Origin: Iphinoe sp. HA4291-MV1
GTDB lineage: Bacteria; Cyanobacteriota; Cyanobacteriia; Cyanobacteriales; Nostocaceae
DNA: 52,306 nucleotides
Direction: 5' to 3'
Assembly: GCA_019359415.1 (NCBI GenBank)
Contig: JAHHHH010000052.1
Location: forward strand, 1-52,306
Position numbers and translations under genes: made by a program. Shown here piece after piece: positions 8,889-16,522 of the stretch; within the stretch, counting starts at the first letter, position 1; every line of letters begins with the position of its first letter. A model generated the notes under the pieces. It saw only the letters and a program-made list of their open reading frames with translations. It did not search any database and was not told the DNA's origin.

Positions 8889-9031
8889 TGATCACACCAC
8901 TCTTTTATAGGACTAATAAACCTAGTATAGTCGCTAGCACAAAGGTGGCGTTTTGGCAAAAAAATGACTTTATCCTATTTATTCTGACTACTGAGTTGGT
9001 AAATTGGTAAGTTCTTTCTTCAGTCATAATT

Positions 9032-9088
9032 TTGTAGGCTGAACCTTTCCACCATTGCGATGAATGGTAGAAAATGCCCAGCCTACAA
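9032..9088. terminator. Imperfect palindrome between psaC and glmS
   Basis: TTGTAGGCTG (9032-9041) pairs with CAGCCTACAA (9079-9088), with an inner ACCATT/AATGGT stem. It lies 50 bases beyond the psaC stop on the psaC strand, so it may end that transcript. It has no long T-run and could also be an interspersed repeat. Confidence 0.4.
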
Positions 9089-9137
9089 TGCTAAAAGTGC
9101 TTGCTATCGAGATAATGAATGCGATCCCAAGGAAAAA

Positions 9138-9609
<472 letters not shown>

Positions 9610-9661
9610 ATCCCCTGGCTATAAAAACGAGCGTACCGCGATGTTTTTATAGCCAGGGGAT
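9610..9661. repeat. 19-bp-arm hairpin ending GGGGATGAGTTAA
   Basis: ATCCCCTGGCTATAAAAAC (9610-9628) is perfectly inverted at 9643-9661 (GTTTTTATAGCCAGGGGAT). The downstream sequence GATGAGTTAA is shared with a similar hairpin at 28121-28166. Such ends occur on IS200/IS605-type relatives, so this may be a trace of one, but that is inference. Confidence 0.55.
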
Positions 9662-9710
9662 GAGTTAATTCATACGTGTCAACTTAAGCTGAAAACCTTG
9701 TAATTACATT

Positions 9711-9922
9711 CAGTAGACCGAAAAGATTTCTAGAAGGCTTACCATTGGGGCATTCTGGCGGATTGTATACAATCCGCCAGAATGCCCGTATCATCTGCGT
9801 TTTGAGCAATAGGGTTGTAGATGAGTTCTCCTGCTAAGGTAAGCGATCGCTCGACCCTGTGCCCAAAACATCGCCCCAAACCCTCATTCTTGCGTTGACT
9901 GACAAAAGTTTTCGGTCTACTG
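9711..9922. mobile_element. 212-bp MITE, copy 1
   Basis: Inverted ends CAGTAGACCGAAAA and TTTTCGGTCTACTG bound a 212-bp element without coding capacity. It is flanked by the 5-bp duplication ACATT (9706-9710 and 9923-9927). A perfect 40-bp palindrome, GGGCATTCTGGCGGATTGTA plus its complement, fills 9748-9787. The copy at 48453-48664 reads identical throughout, which implies recent movement. The transposase that moves it is not in the window. Confidence 0.92.
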
Positions 9923-10079
9923 ACATTACATCATGCCTTTATGCTTGCCTACAATTCTCGCTCTACCTACCCAGGTTTTGTCTGGGAACGGCTCTTGCGC
10001 CAGCGCTCCTTTCTCAATAGCCCAGACGCACTCGCGTTCGAGTACGCTGAACAGTACTGTGGTCTCACTCCTAACTCCC

Positions 10080-10976
10080 TTACCGCCTTCTACCAAAACC
10101 AGTTGAGCGAGGAGTTCGAGAACGACTACCACTACCACTACCAAAACTGCTACTGCCAGGATTACGTCTGGTCGTATTAGATCTACCAGAGGATTCTAGG
10201 GTACTACCGCCATAACCGGAACCAGTAGCACGACTATTGCCCGTATTTGGAGCAGTGCGCCGTACAGTTGAAGAACCACCAGGATATGATCTTCTAATTG
10301 TTCCTGTATTACGGAAAGCAGTCCGGTTTCTCTCTACTGCTGGCGGCGCATTATAGCGGCTGCGATAACTTTGAACCGCATCGTTATAGTTGCTACCATA
10401 ACCACCGTAGCCAGTCAGCACTCCACCAGGCTGATATGCAGGCGGCACATAATGTTGGGGTCTAAACAACAAGCTACCAAGAGCCTGTCCTGCTAAAGAG
10501 CCAGCAACAGATCCAGCAAATGGTGCCCAGAAGCTATTTTCTTGACGGACGACGACTGTTTCCTGCTGTCCCGTTTGGGGATTAGTTTTCGTCTCAGTAA
10601 CGTTGTGGACGTAATCAATTTTGAAGTCTTCAGTTAGGTACAAGGCTGGCTGTCCATTCTCTACCTTTAAGTAAGTTTTCTTACCTTGCTTAATTTCATC
10701 ATCTGTCAGCCGCGCCATTTGCAAATTTTGGGTTCTAAAATTTGGGGGCGTGGCATTGAGTAGAAGCAGCGTGTACTCCCCGTCAGCATCGTTGTAGCTT
10801 GCTTGCTGCACCGGATACTGACCATCATTGAGTTTGGTGGTCTCTGTGGTTTGATTAGTGTTCCTAGCTTGAGGTGTAGCTTGGTTTGATCCCCCGCCAC
10901 CACAAGCGACAGTTGTCAAACACAAACTCAAGGCTAAAAAAACGGCTGTAAATTTACGCACGATTGTCATCAACAT
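10080..10976 (-). CDS. Putative lipoprotein with Gly/Ser/Arg-rich tail
   Basis: The 298-residue protein begins with a lipoprotein signal: Arg near the start, a hydrophobic stretch, then the lipobox LTTVAC with Cys at residue 25, so it is probably anchored to a membrane by lipid. Residues 45-135 are a soluble segment (DGQYPVQQASY). A short hydrophobic Gly/Ala stretch (FAGSVAGSLAGQALGSLLF) at about 153-171 may embed in a membrane. The final 100 residues are low-complexity Gly, Ser, Arg and Asn. A later start (MTIVRKF, two codons on) is possible. The function is unknown. The MITE at 9711-9922 lies 160 bases beyond the stop. Confidence 0.75.
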   Translation of the reverse strand: MLMTIVRKFTAVFLALSLCLTTVACGGGGSNQATPQARNTNQTTETTKLNDGQYPVQQASYNDADGEYTLLLLNATPPNFRTQNLQMARLTDDEIKQGKKTYLKVENGQPALYLTEDFKIDYVHNVTETKTNPQTGQQETVVVRQENSFWAPFAGSVAGSLAGQALGSLLFRPQHYVPPAYQPGGVLTGYGGYGSNYNDAVQSYRSRYNAPPAVERNRTAFRNTGTIRRSYPGGSSTVRRTAPNTGNSRATGSGYGGSTLESSGRSNTTRRNPGSSSFGSGSGSRSRTPRSTGFGRRR

Positions 10977-11045
10977 TTGACTATCATCCTATCTCCGAGC
11001 TTAACAGTTTCTCAGTTGGGTAGTATGTACGGACAACCCAACCAA

Positions 11046-11639
11046 TCACAAGGGAATTAATTCAGGGTAAAATTGCAATAGCTGATCATTGGTGAGTTCA
11101 TCGCCCAACCGAGCTGGTGAAAAATGTACCTGAATTGCCCGTAATTTATGTTTGTAGTGTAAGTTTATTAAAGCCTTCAAACCTTCTTTGAGTGCTGTAA
11201 TATTAGTCAAATCAGTTTCCAAATCTGGGACTTCTCCTTCATAAGCGACTGTAATCATAACAACTACATTGCGCGTTACAGGAATAGATAAAGGTTCATC
11301 GTATCCGGAGTCAGAACCAAAATCTGGTTCACTGAGGTAACGTTGGGCAGAGTCTGTAAATAATTCATTCACATAGTCTCCCGCCTCCCCTTCGCTCCAA
11401 AACACATCGCCTTCATTAGCAGCAGAAAGCCAATATTCATCGTATTGCAGTAGGGTTTGGCAAATTTCTACCAATCCTTCTCCCAAAACTTCTATGTCAC
11501 CTTCTGTATCTATGGCTTCTCTAGCAGCACGATTCAAAACTCCCAGAATTGGTGCTACCTCAGATCCAGCTAAATGTAGCATGATACGACAGACCACATA
11601 GCGAGTCCTCCCGATCATTTTATTAAAAGTATCACGCAT
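11046..11639 (-). CDS. DUF1517 family protein
   Basis: The 197-residue protein matches the cyanobacterial/plastid DUF1517 family: RTRYVVCRIMLHLAGSEVAP near the start, FWSEGEAGDYVNELFTDSAQ in the middle and a C-terminal Leu-rich domain ending QFYPELIPL. This form lacks the N-terminal membrane segment found in some longer DUF1517 proteins. Its biochemical role is not known. A strong AAAGGAGGAATAAAG Shine-Dalgarno region precedes the ATG. It is on the same strand as the lipoprotein gene, 69 bases upstream of it, so the two may form an operon. Confidence 0.85.
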   Translation of the reverse strand: MRDTFNKMIGRTRYVVCRIMLHLAGSEVAPILGVLNRAAREAIDTEGDIEVLGEGLVEICQTLLQYDEYWLSAANEGDVFWSEGEAGDYVNELFTDSAQRYLSEPDFGSDSGYDEPLSIPVTRNVVVMITVAYEGEVPDLETDLTNITALKEGLKALINLHYKHKLRAIQVHFSPARLGDELTNDQLLQFYPELIPL

Positions 11640-11763
11640 CTTTATTCCTCCTTTCTTTTAAAGATTGTTAGTTGTTAATTATCAACCACTAACTACTGAC
11701 TTATAGAAACTTTGTGGGAAGCTGCAAGATATACATGACATAGAATCACAAAATCACACAGAA

Positions 11764-12603
11764 ATGAATATTGGTATTTTAGGACTTGGACTAATAGGTG
11801 GCTCTTTGGGTTTGGACTTGCGATCGCAAGGACATTATGTTTTAGGCGTTAGCCGTCGAGAATCAACCTGTCAGCAAGCAAGAGCACTAGGTAGTGTAGA
11901 TGAGTCGTCTATTGACATGAGCCTGCTAGCAAAAGCAGAGGTGGTATTTATCTGTACACCCATAGGGCTGATTATTCCCACATTAGAGCAGCTCATCACT
12001 CATCTGCCTTCAACTACAGTTGTAACTGATGTAGGTTCGGTTAAAACACCGATAGTCAAAGCAATAGCTCCCCTTTGGAACAATTTTATCGGTGGACATC
12101 CAATGGCGGGTACAGCCGACAGTGGTATAGAAGCAGCGATGCGGAATTTATTTGAAAAAAAGCCTTATGTGCTGACACCACTCGCAACAACACCACCAGA
12201 TGCGATAACAATCGTAGAGAAAATTGTACGCAATCTTGGAGCGACTCTCTATTATAGTTCTCCAGAAGACCACGACAAAGCAGTCAGTTGGATTTCTCAT
12301 TTACCCGTAATGATTAGTTCCTCATTAATTGCTGCTTGTATGAGTGAAACGGACGCGAATGTGCTGCAATTAGCTCAAAAGTTAGCTAGTTCTGGCTTTA
12401 GAGATACAAGTCGTGTTGGTGGTGGAAATCCAGAGTTAGGATTGATGATGGCGCAGTATAATCGGCAGGCGTTGCTCAATTCACTCCAGCAGTATCGTCA
12501 CAATCTAGATGAATTAACTCGCTTCATTGAGCAGGAAGATTGGGAAGCTTTAGAACAACAGTTACAGTCTACCCAAAAGGCAAGACCCAAGTTTGTTGAC
12601 TGA
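11764..12603 (+). CDS. tyrA: Prephenate/arogenate dehydrogenase
   Basis: TyrA catalyses the NAD(P)-dependent oxidative decarboxylation leading to tyrosine. Cyanobacterial enzymes mostly use arogenate with NADP, which is inference here. The 279-residue protein has the Rossmann loop GLGLIGGSLG at 6-15, TDVGSVKTP, and GGHPMAGT with the catalytic His at residue 112, then the C-terminal helical dimer domain (FRDTSRVGGGNPELG). It has no ACT domain. The ATG at 11764 starts MNIGILGLG, the normal N-terminus. Confidence 0.93.
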   Translation: MNIGILGLGLIGGSLGLDLRSQGHYVLGVSRRESTCQQARALGSVDESSIDMSLLAKAEVVFICTPIGLIIPTLEQLITHLPSTTVVTDVGSVKTPIVKAIAPLWNNFIGGHPMAGTADSGIEAAMRNLFEKKPYVLTPLATTPPDAITIVEKIVRNLGATLYYSSPEDHDKAVSWISHLPVMISSSLIAACMSETDANVLQLAQKLASSGFRDTSRVGGGNPELGLMMAQYNRQALLNSLQQYRHNLDELTRFIEQEDWEALEQQLQSTQKARPKFVD

Positions 12604-12643
12604 TACAGCAGTCGCCAAGCTGATTAGGACGAAGGTTCTTGGC

Positions 12644-12660
12644 TTATCCTCAAAGGATAA
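12644..12660 (+). terminator. Weak hairpin after tyrA
   Basis: TTATCCT-CAA-AGGATAA followed by CTTTT, 41 bases past the tyrA stop. The stem is AT-rich and short, so termination would be weak. A repeat of the TGCGTTA...TTACGCA type follows before the next gene. Confidence 0.35.
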
Positions 12661-12777
12661 CTTTTCCCAGAGTGACTAAAGAGGGTTATCAGCTAAAATT
12701 AAGGTGCGTTACACTTCGTTACGCAACCTACGCCTTCAAGCCATTAGCAGCATAAAGTGGGTAGGTAGAAGATTCTC

Positions 12778-15390
12778 TTGGGAATTGACGGTGTGGCAGT
12801 GGTTGGAATTGTCATAGTTTCTCACAGTCGCCAGCTAGCTGAAGGAGTCCGGGAACTGGCAGAGCAAATGGTTCAAGGCAGAGTTCCCCTGGCTGTAGCA
12901 GCAGGAATTGACGACCCACAAAACCCGCTAGGTACAGATGCTATGCAGGTTTATGAGGCGATCGCCTCCATTTACAATGATGAAGGTGTCATCGTCTTAA
13001 TGGATCTAGGTAGCGCTTTGATGAGCGCAGAAATGGCACTTGAGTTTCTCTCAGAAGAACAACGCGATAAAGTCCATCTGTGTGAAGCACCACTTGTTGA
13101 GGGTGCAATTGTAGCTGCTGTTGCTGCAGCCTCTGGTAGCAACATTCAACAGGTGATAGCCCAAGCAAGAGGAGCATTGGTTGCTAAAGCCACTCAATTG
13201 GGTGTAGACATAAGTCATACCCTGCAGCAAGCTGCTGATGCGTCTGTGTCATTTGTTATTGAAGAACAAGTGACAAAAGAAATACGCCTGGTAATCCGTA
13301 ACCTATTGGGATTACACGCTCGTCCTGCGGCTAGATTTGTCGCAACAGCAGCCCGTTTTCAATCTCAAATTAAAGTACAGAATATCACTAAAGGTACCGA
13401 AGCAGTACGCGCTGACAGTATCAACCAAGTAGCCACCTTAGGTGTACGTCAAGGACACGAATTGGTTATTACTGCTACTGGTTCTGATGTGGATGAGGCA
13501 CTAGCAGCATTGCAAGCATTAGTCGAAAGTAATTTTGGCGAACAAGATACCACTTTACCTCCTATCCCCACCTCATCTCCCTCATCTCCCAGCCTACGGC
13601 TCGCTGAGTCCCAAGAGGGACACACGCAAGGGACGCTAACATTTCCCTCATCTTCCCATCACTTTCTCCAAGGTATTCCTGCTTCCAAAGGAGTGGCGAT
13701 CGCACCCGTTTTTCTGTATCGTCCCACTCCTATCAGTATCCAGCAATACCACGTAGATAATATTGAACAAGAGTGGCAACGTTTACAAGTAGCCATTCAA
13801 ATTGCATATGAGGAAATTCAAGCTTTACTCTCACAAGCATCTATTCAAATTGGAGATGCTGAAGCTGCTATCTTTGACGCTCATCTGCTCTTTTTAGAAG
13901 ATCCTGTGGTACTTGAAGCAGTTCACCAACGTATCTTTGAACAACATCTTAATGCTGAAGCAGCTTGGCAGGCAATTGTCGATGAATTGGCAAATAATTA
14001 CCGTAGGATTGAGGACTCTTATCTACAAGAGCGAGTTGCTGATGTCGTAGATGTTGGACAACGAGTACTACGACTGCTAACCGGATTTCAATCTCACGTT
14101 AGAATTTCAGATATCAATCCTACCGATTTGAATCTATCTGATCCAGTTATTTTAATTGCAACTGAGATAAGTCCTTCCGATACAGCTAGGCTAGACCCGA
14201 CAAAAGTCCTCGGAATTTGTACGACATCTGGCAGTATCATTTCACATAGTTCCATAATAGCTCGGAGATTAGGTATCCCTGCGATTGTTGGCTTACCACC
14301 AGAGATACTGCAAGTAGCAAACAGTACCCTTGTCGCACTTGACGGTGAGAGTGGTAGAGTTTGGATAGAACCAGAACCAGATATCCAGACTGCGCTTGAG
14401 GCAAAGCGAAATGCACAGCAAATTGCCCATCAGCAAGCAAGAACGACGATGGCGGGTCCAGCAATAACCCGCGATAAAACGAGGCAAATCAAAGTATATG
14501 CTAATATTAGTGGTCTATCTGATACTGAAGAAGCCTTGAGCTTTGGTGCAGAAGGCGTGGGACTATTCCGCACCGAGTTCCTCTATTTAGAAAGAACAAC
14601 TCCGCCTTCAGAAGAAGAGCAATTAGCAGTTTATCAAAGTATCGCGCAACTTCTTGAGAATCGTCCGTTGATTATCCGCACACTTGATGTGGGGGGTGAC
14701 AAACCAATTCCCTACCTGAATTCCTCACACGAAACTAATCCTTTTTTGGGTTGGCGCGGAATTCGTTTTTGTCTCGATCATCCTGATATTTTTAAAACCC
14801 AATTGCGGGCAATTTTAAAAGCCAGTCTCGGACATCAAATTAAGATCATGTTTCCGATGATTGCTACTATGCGAGAAATACAAACCGCAAAGGCAATATT
14901 AGCAGAAGTACAAGCTGAACTACGTCAAGCGGGTATCTCTTTTGATGAAAATATGGAAGTGGGGATGATGGTAGAGATACCCTCGGCGGTTATCCTTGCT
15001 GAACAGTTAGCTGCAGAAGTGGACTTTTTTAGTATAGGAACTAATGACCTCAGCCAATATATTATGGCAGCAGACCGTACGCATCCGCGAGTAGCAACTT
15101 TGGTTGATGCAATGCATCCAGCTGTGTTACGAATGATTCAGCAAACTGTCCAAGCTGCACACAAAGCAGGTATTTGGGTAGGGTTATGTGGAGAACTAGC
15201 AGCAGATCCTCTAGCAGCACCGATTTTACTAGGGTTAGGATTAGATGAGGTGAGTCTGAATCCGCAAACTATCCCTATATTTAAGCAGGCGATCGCTCAA
15301 TTAACAATGGCAGAAGCAGAGGCAATTGTCGCATCAGCAATTCAACAAGATTCTGCAGATATGGTAAGAGCGTTATTTGTCAACAGTTAG
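12778..15390 (+). CDS. DhaM-HPr-Enzyme I fusion phosphotransferase
   Basis: Three PTS modules sit on one chain of up to 870 residues. An EIIA-mannose/DhaM domain carries VIVSHSRQLAEG with active His16. An HPr domain carries LGLHARPAARF with His180. A complete Enzyme I carries GSIISHSSIIAR with His490, GLFRTEFLYLERT for PEP binding and LCGELAADP with the conserved Cys. Such DhaM proteins relay phosphate from PEP to the DhaK-DhaL dihydroxyacetone kinase. No dhaK or dhaL is present here, so the acceptor may be elsewhere or different. The start is uncertain: TTG 12778, or GTG 12793 or 12799, which fit DhaM N-termini better. The linker near residues 260-300 is Ser/Pro-rich and includes repeat-derived DNA. 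Confidence 0.88.
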   Translation: MGIDGVAVVGIVIVSHSRQLAEGVRELAEQMVQGRVPLAVAAGIDDPQNPLGTDAMQVYEAIASIYNDEGVIVLMDLGSALMSAEMALEFLSEEQRDKVHLCEAPLVEGAIVAAVAAASGSNIQQVIAQARGALVAKATQLGVDISHTLQQAADASVSFVIEEQVTKEIRLVIRNLLGLHARPAARFVATAARFQSQIKVQNITKGTEAVRADSINQVATLGVRQGHELVITATGSDVDEALAALQALVESNFGEQDTTLPPIPTSSPSSPSLRLAESQEGHTQGTLTFPSSSHHFLQGIPASKGVAIAPVFLYRPTPISIQQYHVDNIEQEWQRLQVAIQIAYEEIQALLSQASIQIGDAEAAIFDAHLLFLEDPVVLEAVHQRIFEQHLNAEAAWQAIVDELANNYRRIEDSYLQERVADVVDVGQRVLRLLTGFQSHVRISDINPTDLNLSDPVILIATEISPSDTARLDPTKVLGICTTSGSIISHSSIIARRLGIPAIVGLPPEILQVANSTLVALDGESGRVWIEPEPDIQTALEAKRNAQQIAHQQARTTMAGPAITRDKTRQIKVYANISGLSDTEEALSFGAEGVGLFRTEFLYLERTTPPSEEEQLAVYQSIAQLLENRPLIIRTLDVGGDKPIPYLNSSHETNPFLGWRGIRFCLDHPDIFKTQLRAILKASLGHQIKIMFPMIATMREIQTAKAILAEVQAELRQAGISFDENMEVGMMVEIPSAVILAEQLAAEVDFFSIGTNDLSQYIMAADRTHPRVATLVDAMHPAVLRMIQQTVQAAHKAGIWVGLCGELAADPLAAPILLGLGLDEVSLNPQTIPIFKQAIAQLTMAEAEAIVASAIQQDSADMVRALFVNS

Positions 15391-15404
15391 CGTAATCCTT
15401 TTGC

Positions 15405-15508
15405 GGCGTTGCATAATAGAGGGATGAATTGAGGTATTATTACTTCATGATTTAGAGTATAAGCAAATACCTGTATTTTCTTGATTCATCCCGCATTTAT
15501 GCAACGCC
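15405..15508. mobile_element. 104-bp MITE with GGCGTTGCATAA ends
   Basis: The left end GGCGTTGCATAATAGAGGGATGAAT and the right end ATTCATCCCGCATTTATGCAACGCC are inverted repeats with a few mismatches. The interior is AT-rich and non-coding. No clear target duplication was seen. The left 34 bases recur at 28215-28248 in reverse orientation. The element ends 50 bases before the ridA start and could carry part of its leader. Confidence 0.7.
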
Positions 15509-15558
15509 AGAAAATCAACTGTATCAGTTGCACAGAAGGTAGAGAGGAGGAGAAACAG

Positions 15559-15954
15559 ATGAGTAAAAGGGTTATTCGTTCTGATAAGGCACCTGCACCA
15601 GTGGGACCTTATAATCAAGCGATTGTCGCCTCTGGTGAAATGATTTTTGTGGCTGGGCAAATTTCTCTTGATCCCAGCACAGGGAAAATTGTTGGTGAAG
15701 GGGATGTGACTGAGCAGACTCAACAGGTGATGGCAAATGTGGAGGCGATTCTCACATCTGCTGGGGCAACTTTTGAGGATGTGGTGAAAACAACTGTGTT
15801 CTTGGCGGATATGAATGATTTTGCCGCAATGAATACGGTGTATGCTAAGTATTTTAATGAGGCGACAGCGCCTGCACGTGCGTGTGTGCAGGTGTCGCGT
15901 TTACCTAAGGATGTATTGGTGGAGATTGAGTGTATTGCGGTGATTTCAGGTTGA
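15559..15954 (+). CDS. ridA: RidA-family enamine/imine deaminase
   Basis: RidA hydrolyses reactive enamines and imines released by PLP enzymes such as threonine dehydratase. The 131-residue protein has [19 protein letters not shown] near residues 16-34 and the binding Arg in [19 protein letters not shown] near the C-terminus, as in the YjgF/YER057c/UK114 family. The ATG at 15559 follows GAGGAGG; longer upstream starts would read through the MITE and are rejected. A PLP dehydratase, a natural source of its substrate, lies at 4698-5663 but is not linked in transcription. Confidence 0.95.
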   Translation: MSKRVIRSDKAPAPVGPYNQAIVASGEMIFVAGQISLDPSTGKIVGEGDVTEQTQQVMANVEAILTSAGATFEDVVKTTVFLADMNDFAAMNTVYAKYFNEATAPARACVQVSRLPKDVLVEIECIAVISG

Positions 15955-15957
15955 ATT

Positions 15958-16263
15958 ATGGCGAATGAGTTACCTGTTGCTCAAGTTGATTTTTTGAGTT
16001 TAGGTAATGCAGCACAAGAGCGACTATTCGTGAAAAGTTACCGTTTTTGATCGGTTTGACAATTGAGGAGCGTAAATCCTTACCTAAGTTAGGTGACAAG
16101 AGTCAGGCGTTTGTGACTAAGGCGTTGGAAGTGGCTACACAGAATCCGGACTTTCTACCTCGCTCGTTTGATTTGTATGAAATGCGTCGAGATGTGGAAC
16201 TTTTTGAAACGTTGTACCCAGTTTTGCTGTCATTGATCCAACTGCAAGAACTCGTGAATGATC
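15958..16263 (+). pseudogene. Broken conserved cyanobacterial hypothetical gene
   Basis: The ATG at 15958, four bases past the ridA stop, opens a frame (MANELPVAQVDFLSLG) that ends at TGA 16048-16050. The shifted frame gives IREKLPFLIGLTIEERKSLP, then DKSQAFVTKALEVATQ and DVELFETLYPVLLSLIQLQELVND, which matches a family of about 130-160 residues found widely in cyanobacteria. One frameshift lies before IREKL. After ELVND (about 16263) the expected C-terminus is replaced by repeat DNA. The gene is therefore damaged twice. Its function was never known. Confidence 0.7.
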
Positions 16264-16484
16264 AAAAGTCATTGCGATCAGCAATGCTTGTGCCCCTTGG
16301 GCAATCGTCCTTGGCGGGCACTTCGTGCCATCGCGTTCGCGTAGCGTCTCCGTCAGGAGAAGCGGCTCCTTTTGGGAGCATCGCAACGAAGTGGAGCACA
16401 GCAATCCCAAACCCACAGCGATTGCTAAGAAAGCGGGAAGCTCCCTCCGGAGTCTACGTTTCACTTTGTTCCACTTGCAATTGA
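16264..16484. repeat. Interspersed palindromic repeat cluster replacing a gene end
   Basis: GGCGGGCACTTCGTGCC, GCGTTCGCGTAGCGTCTCCG, TCAGGAGAAGCGGCTCCTTT and TGGGAGCATCGCAACGAAG are palindromic units typical of cyanobacterial genomes. GGCTCC-TTTT-GGGAGC here resembles the units inside pilQ (36229-36268) and the decarboxylase gene (18978-19037). Confidence 0.65.
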
Positions 16485-16522
16485 CTTTCGTAAGTAATTA
16501 GCCGCACATGATATGATTACTG

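Noticed and set aside
9926-10180. Open frames on both strands at the end of the lipoprotein gene
   Set aside because: They are frame-shifted readings of the low-complexity Gly/Ser/Arg tail.
12604-12777. Riboswitch upstream of the DhaM fusion
   Set aside because: Only a short hairpin and a common TGCGTTA repeat were seen, with no known aptamer core.
16047-16484. Reading the 145-residue frame as an intact gene
   Set aside because: Its first half matches the middle of a longer family, its start is an internal TTG and its second half is translated repeat DNA.
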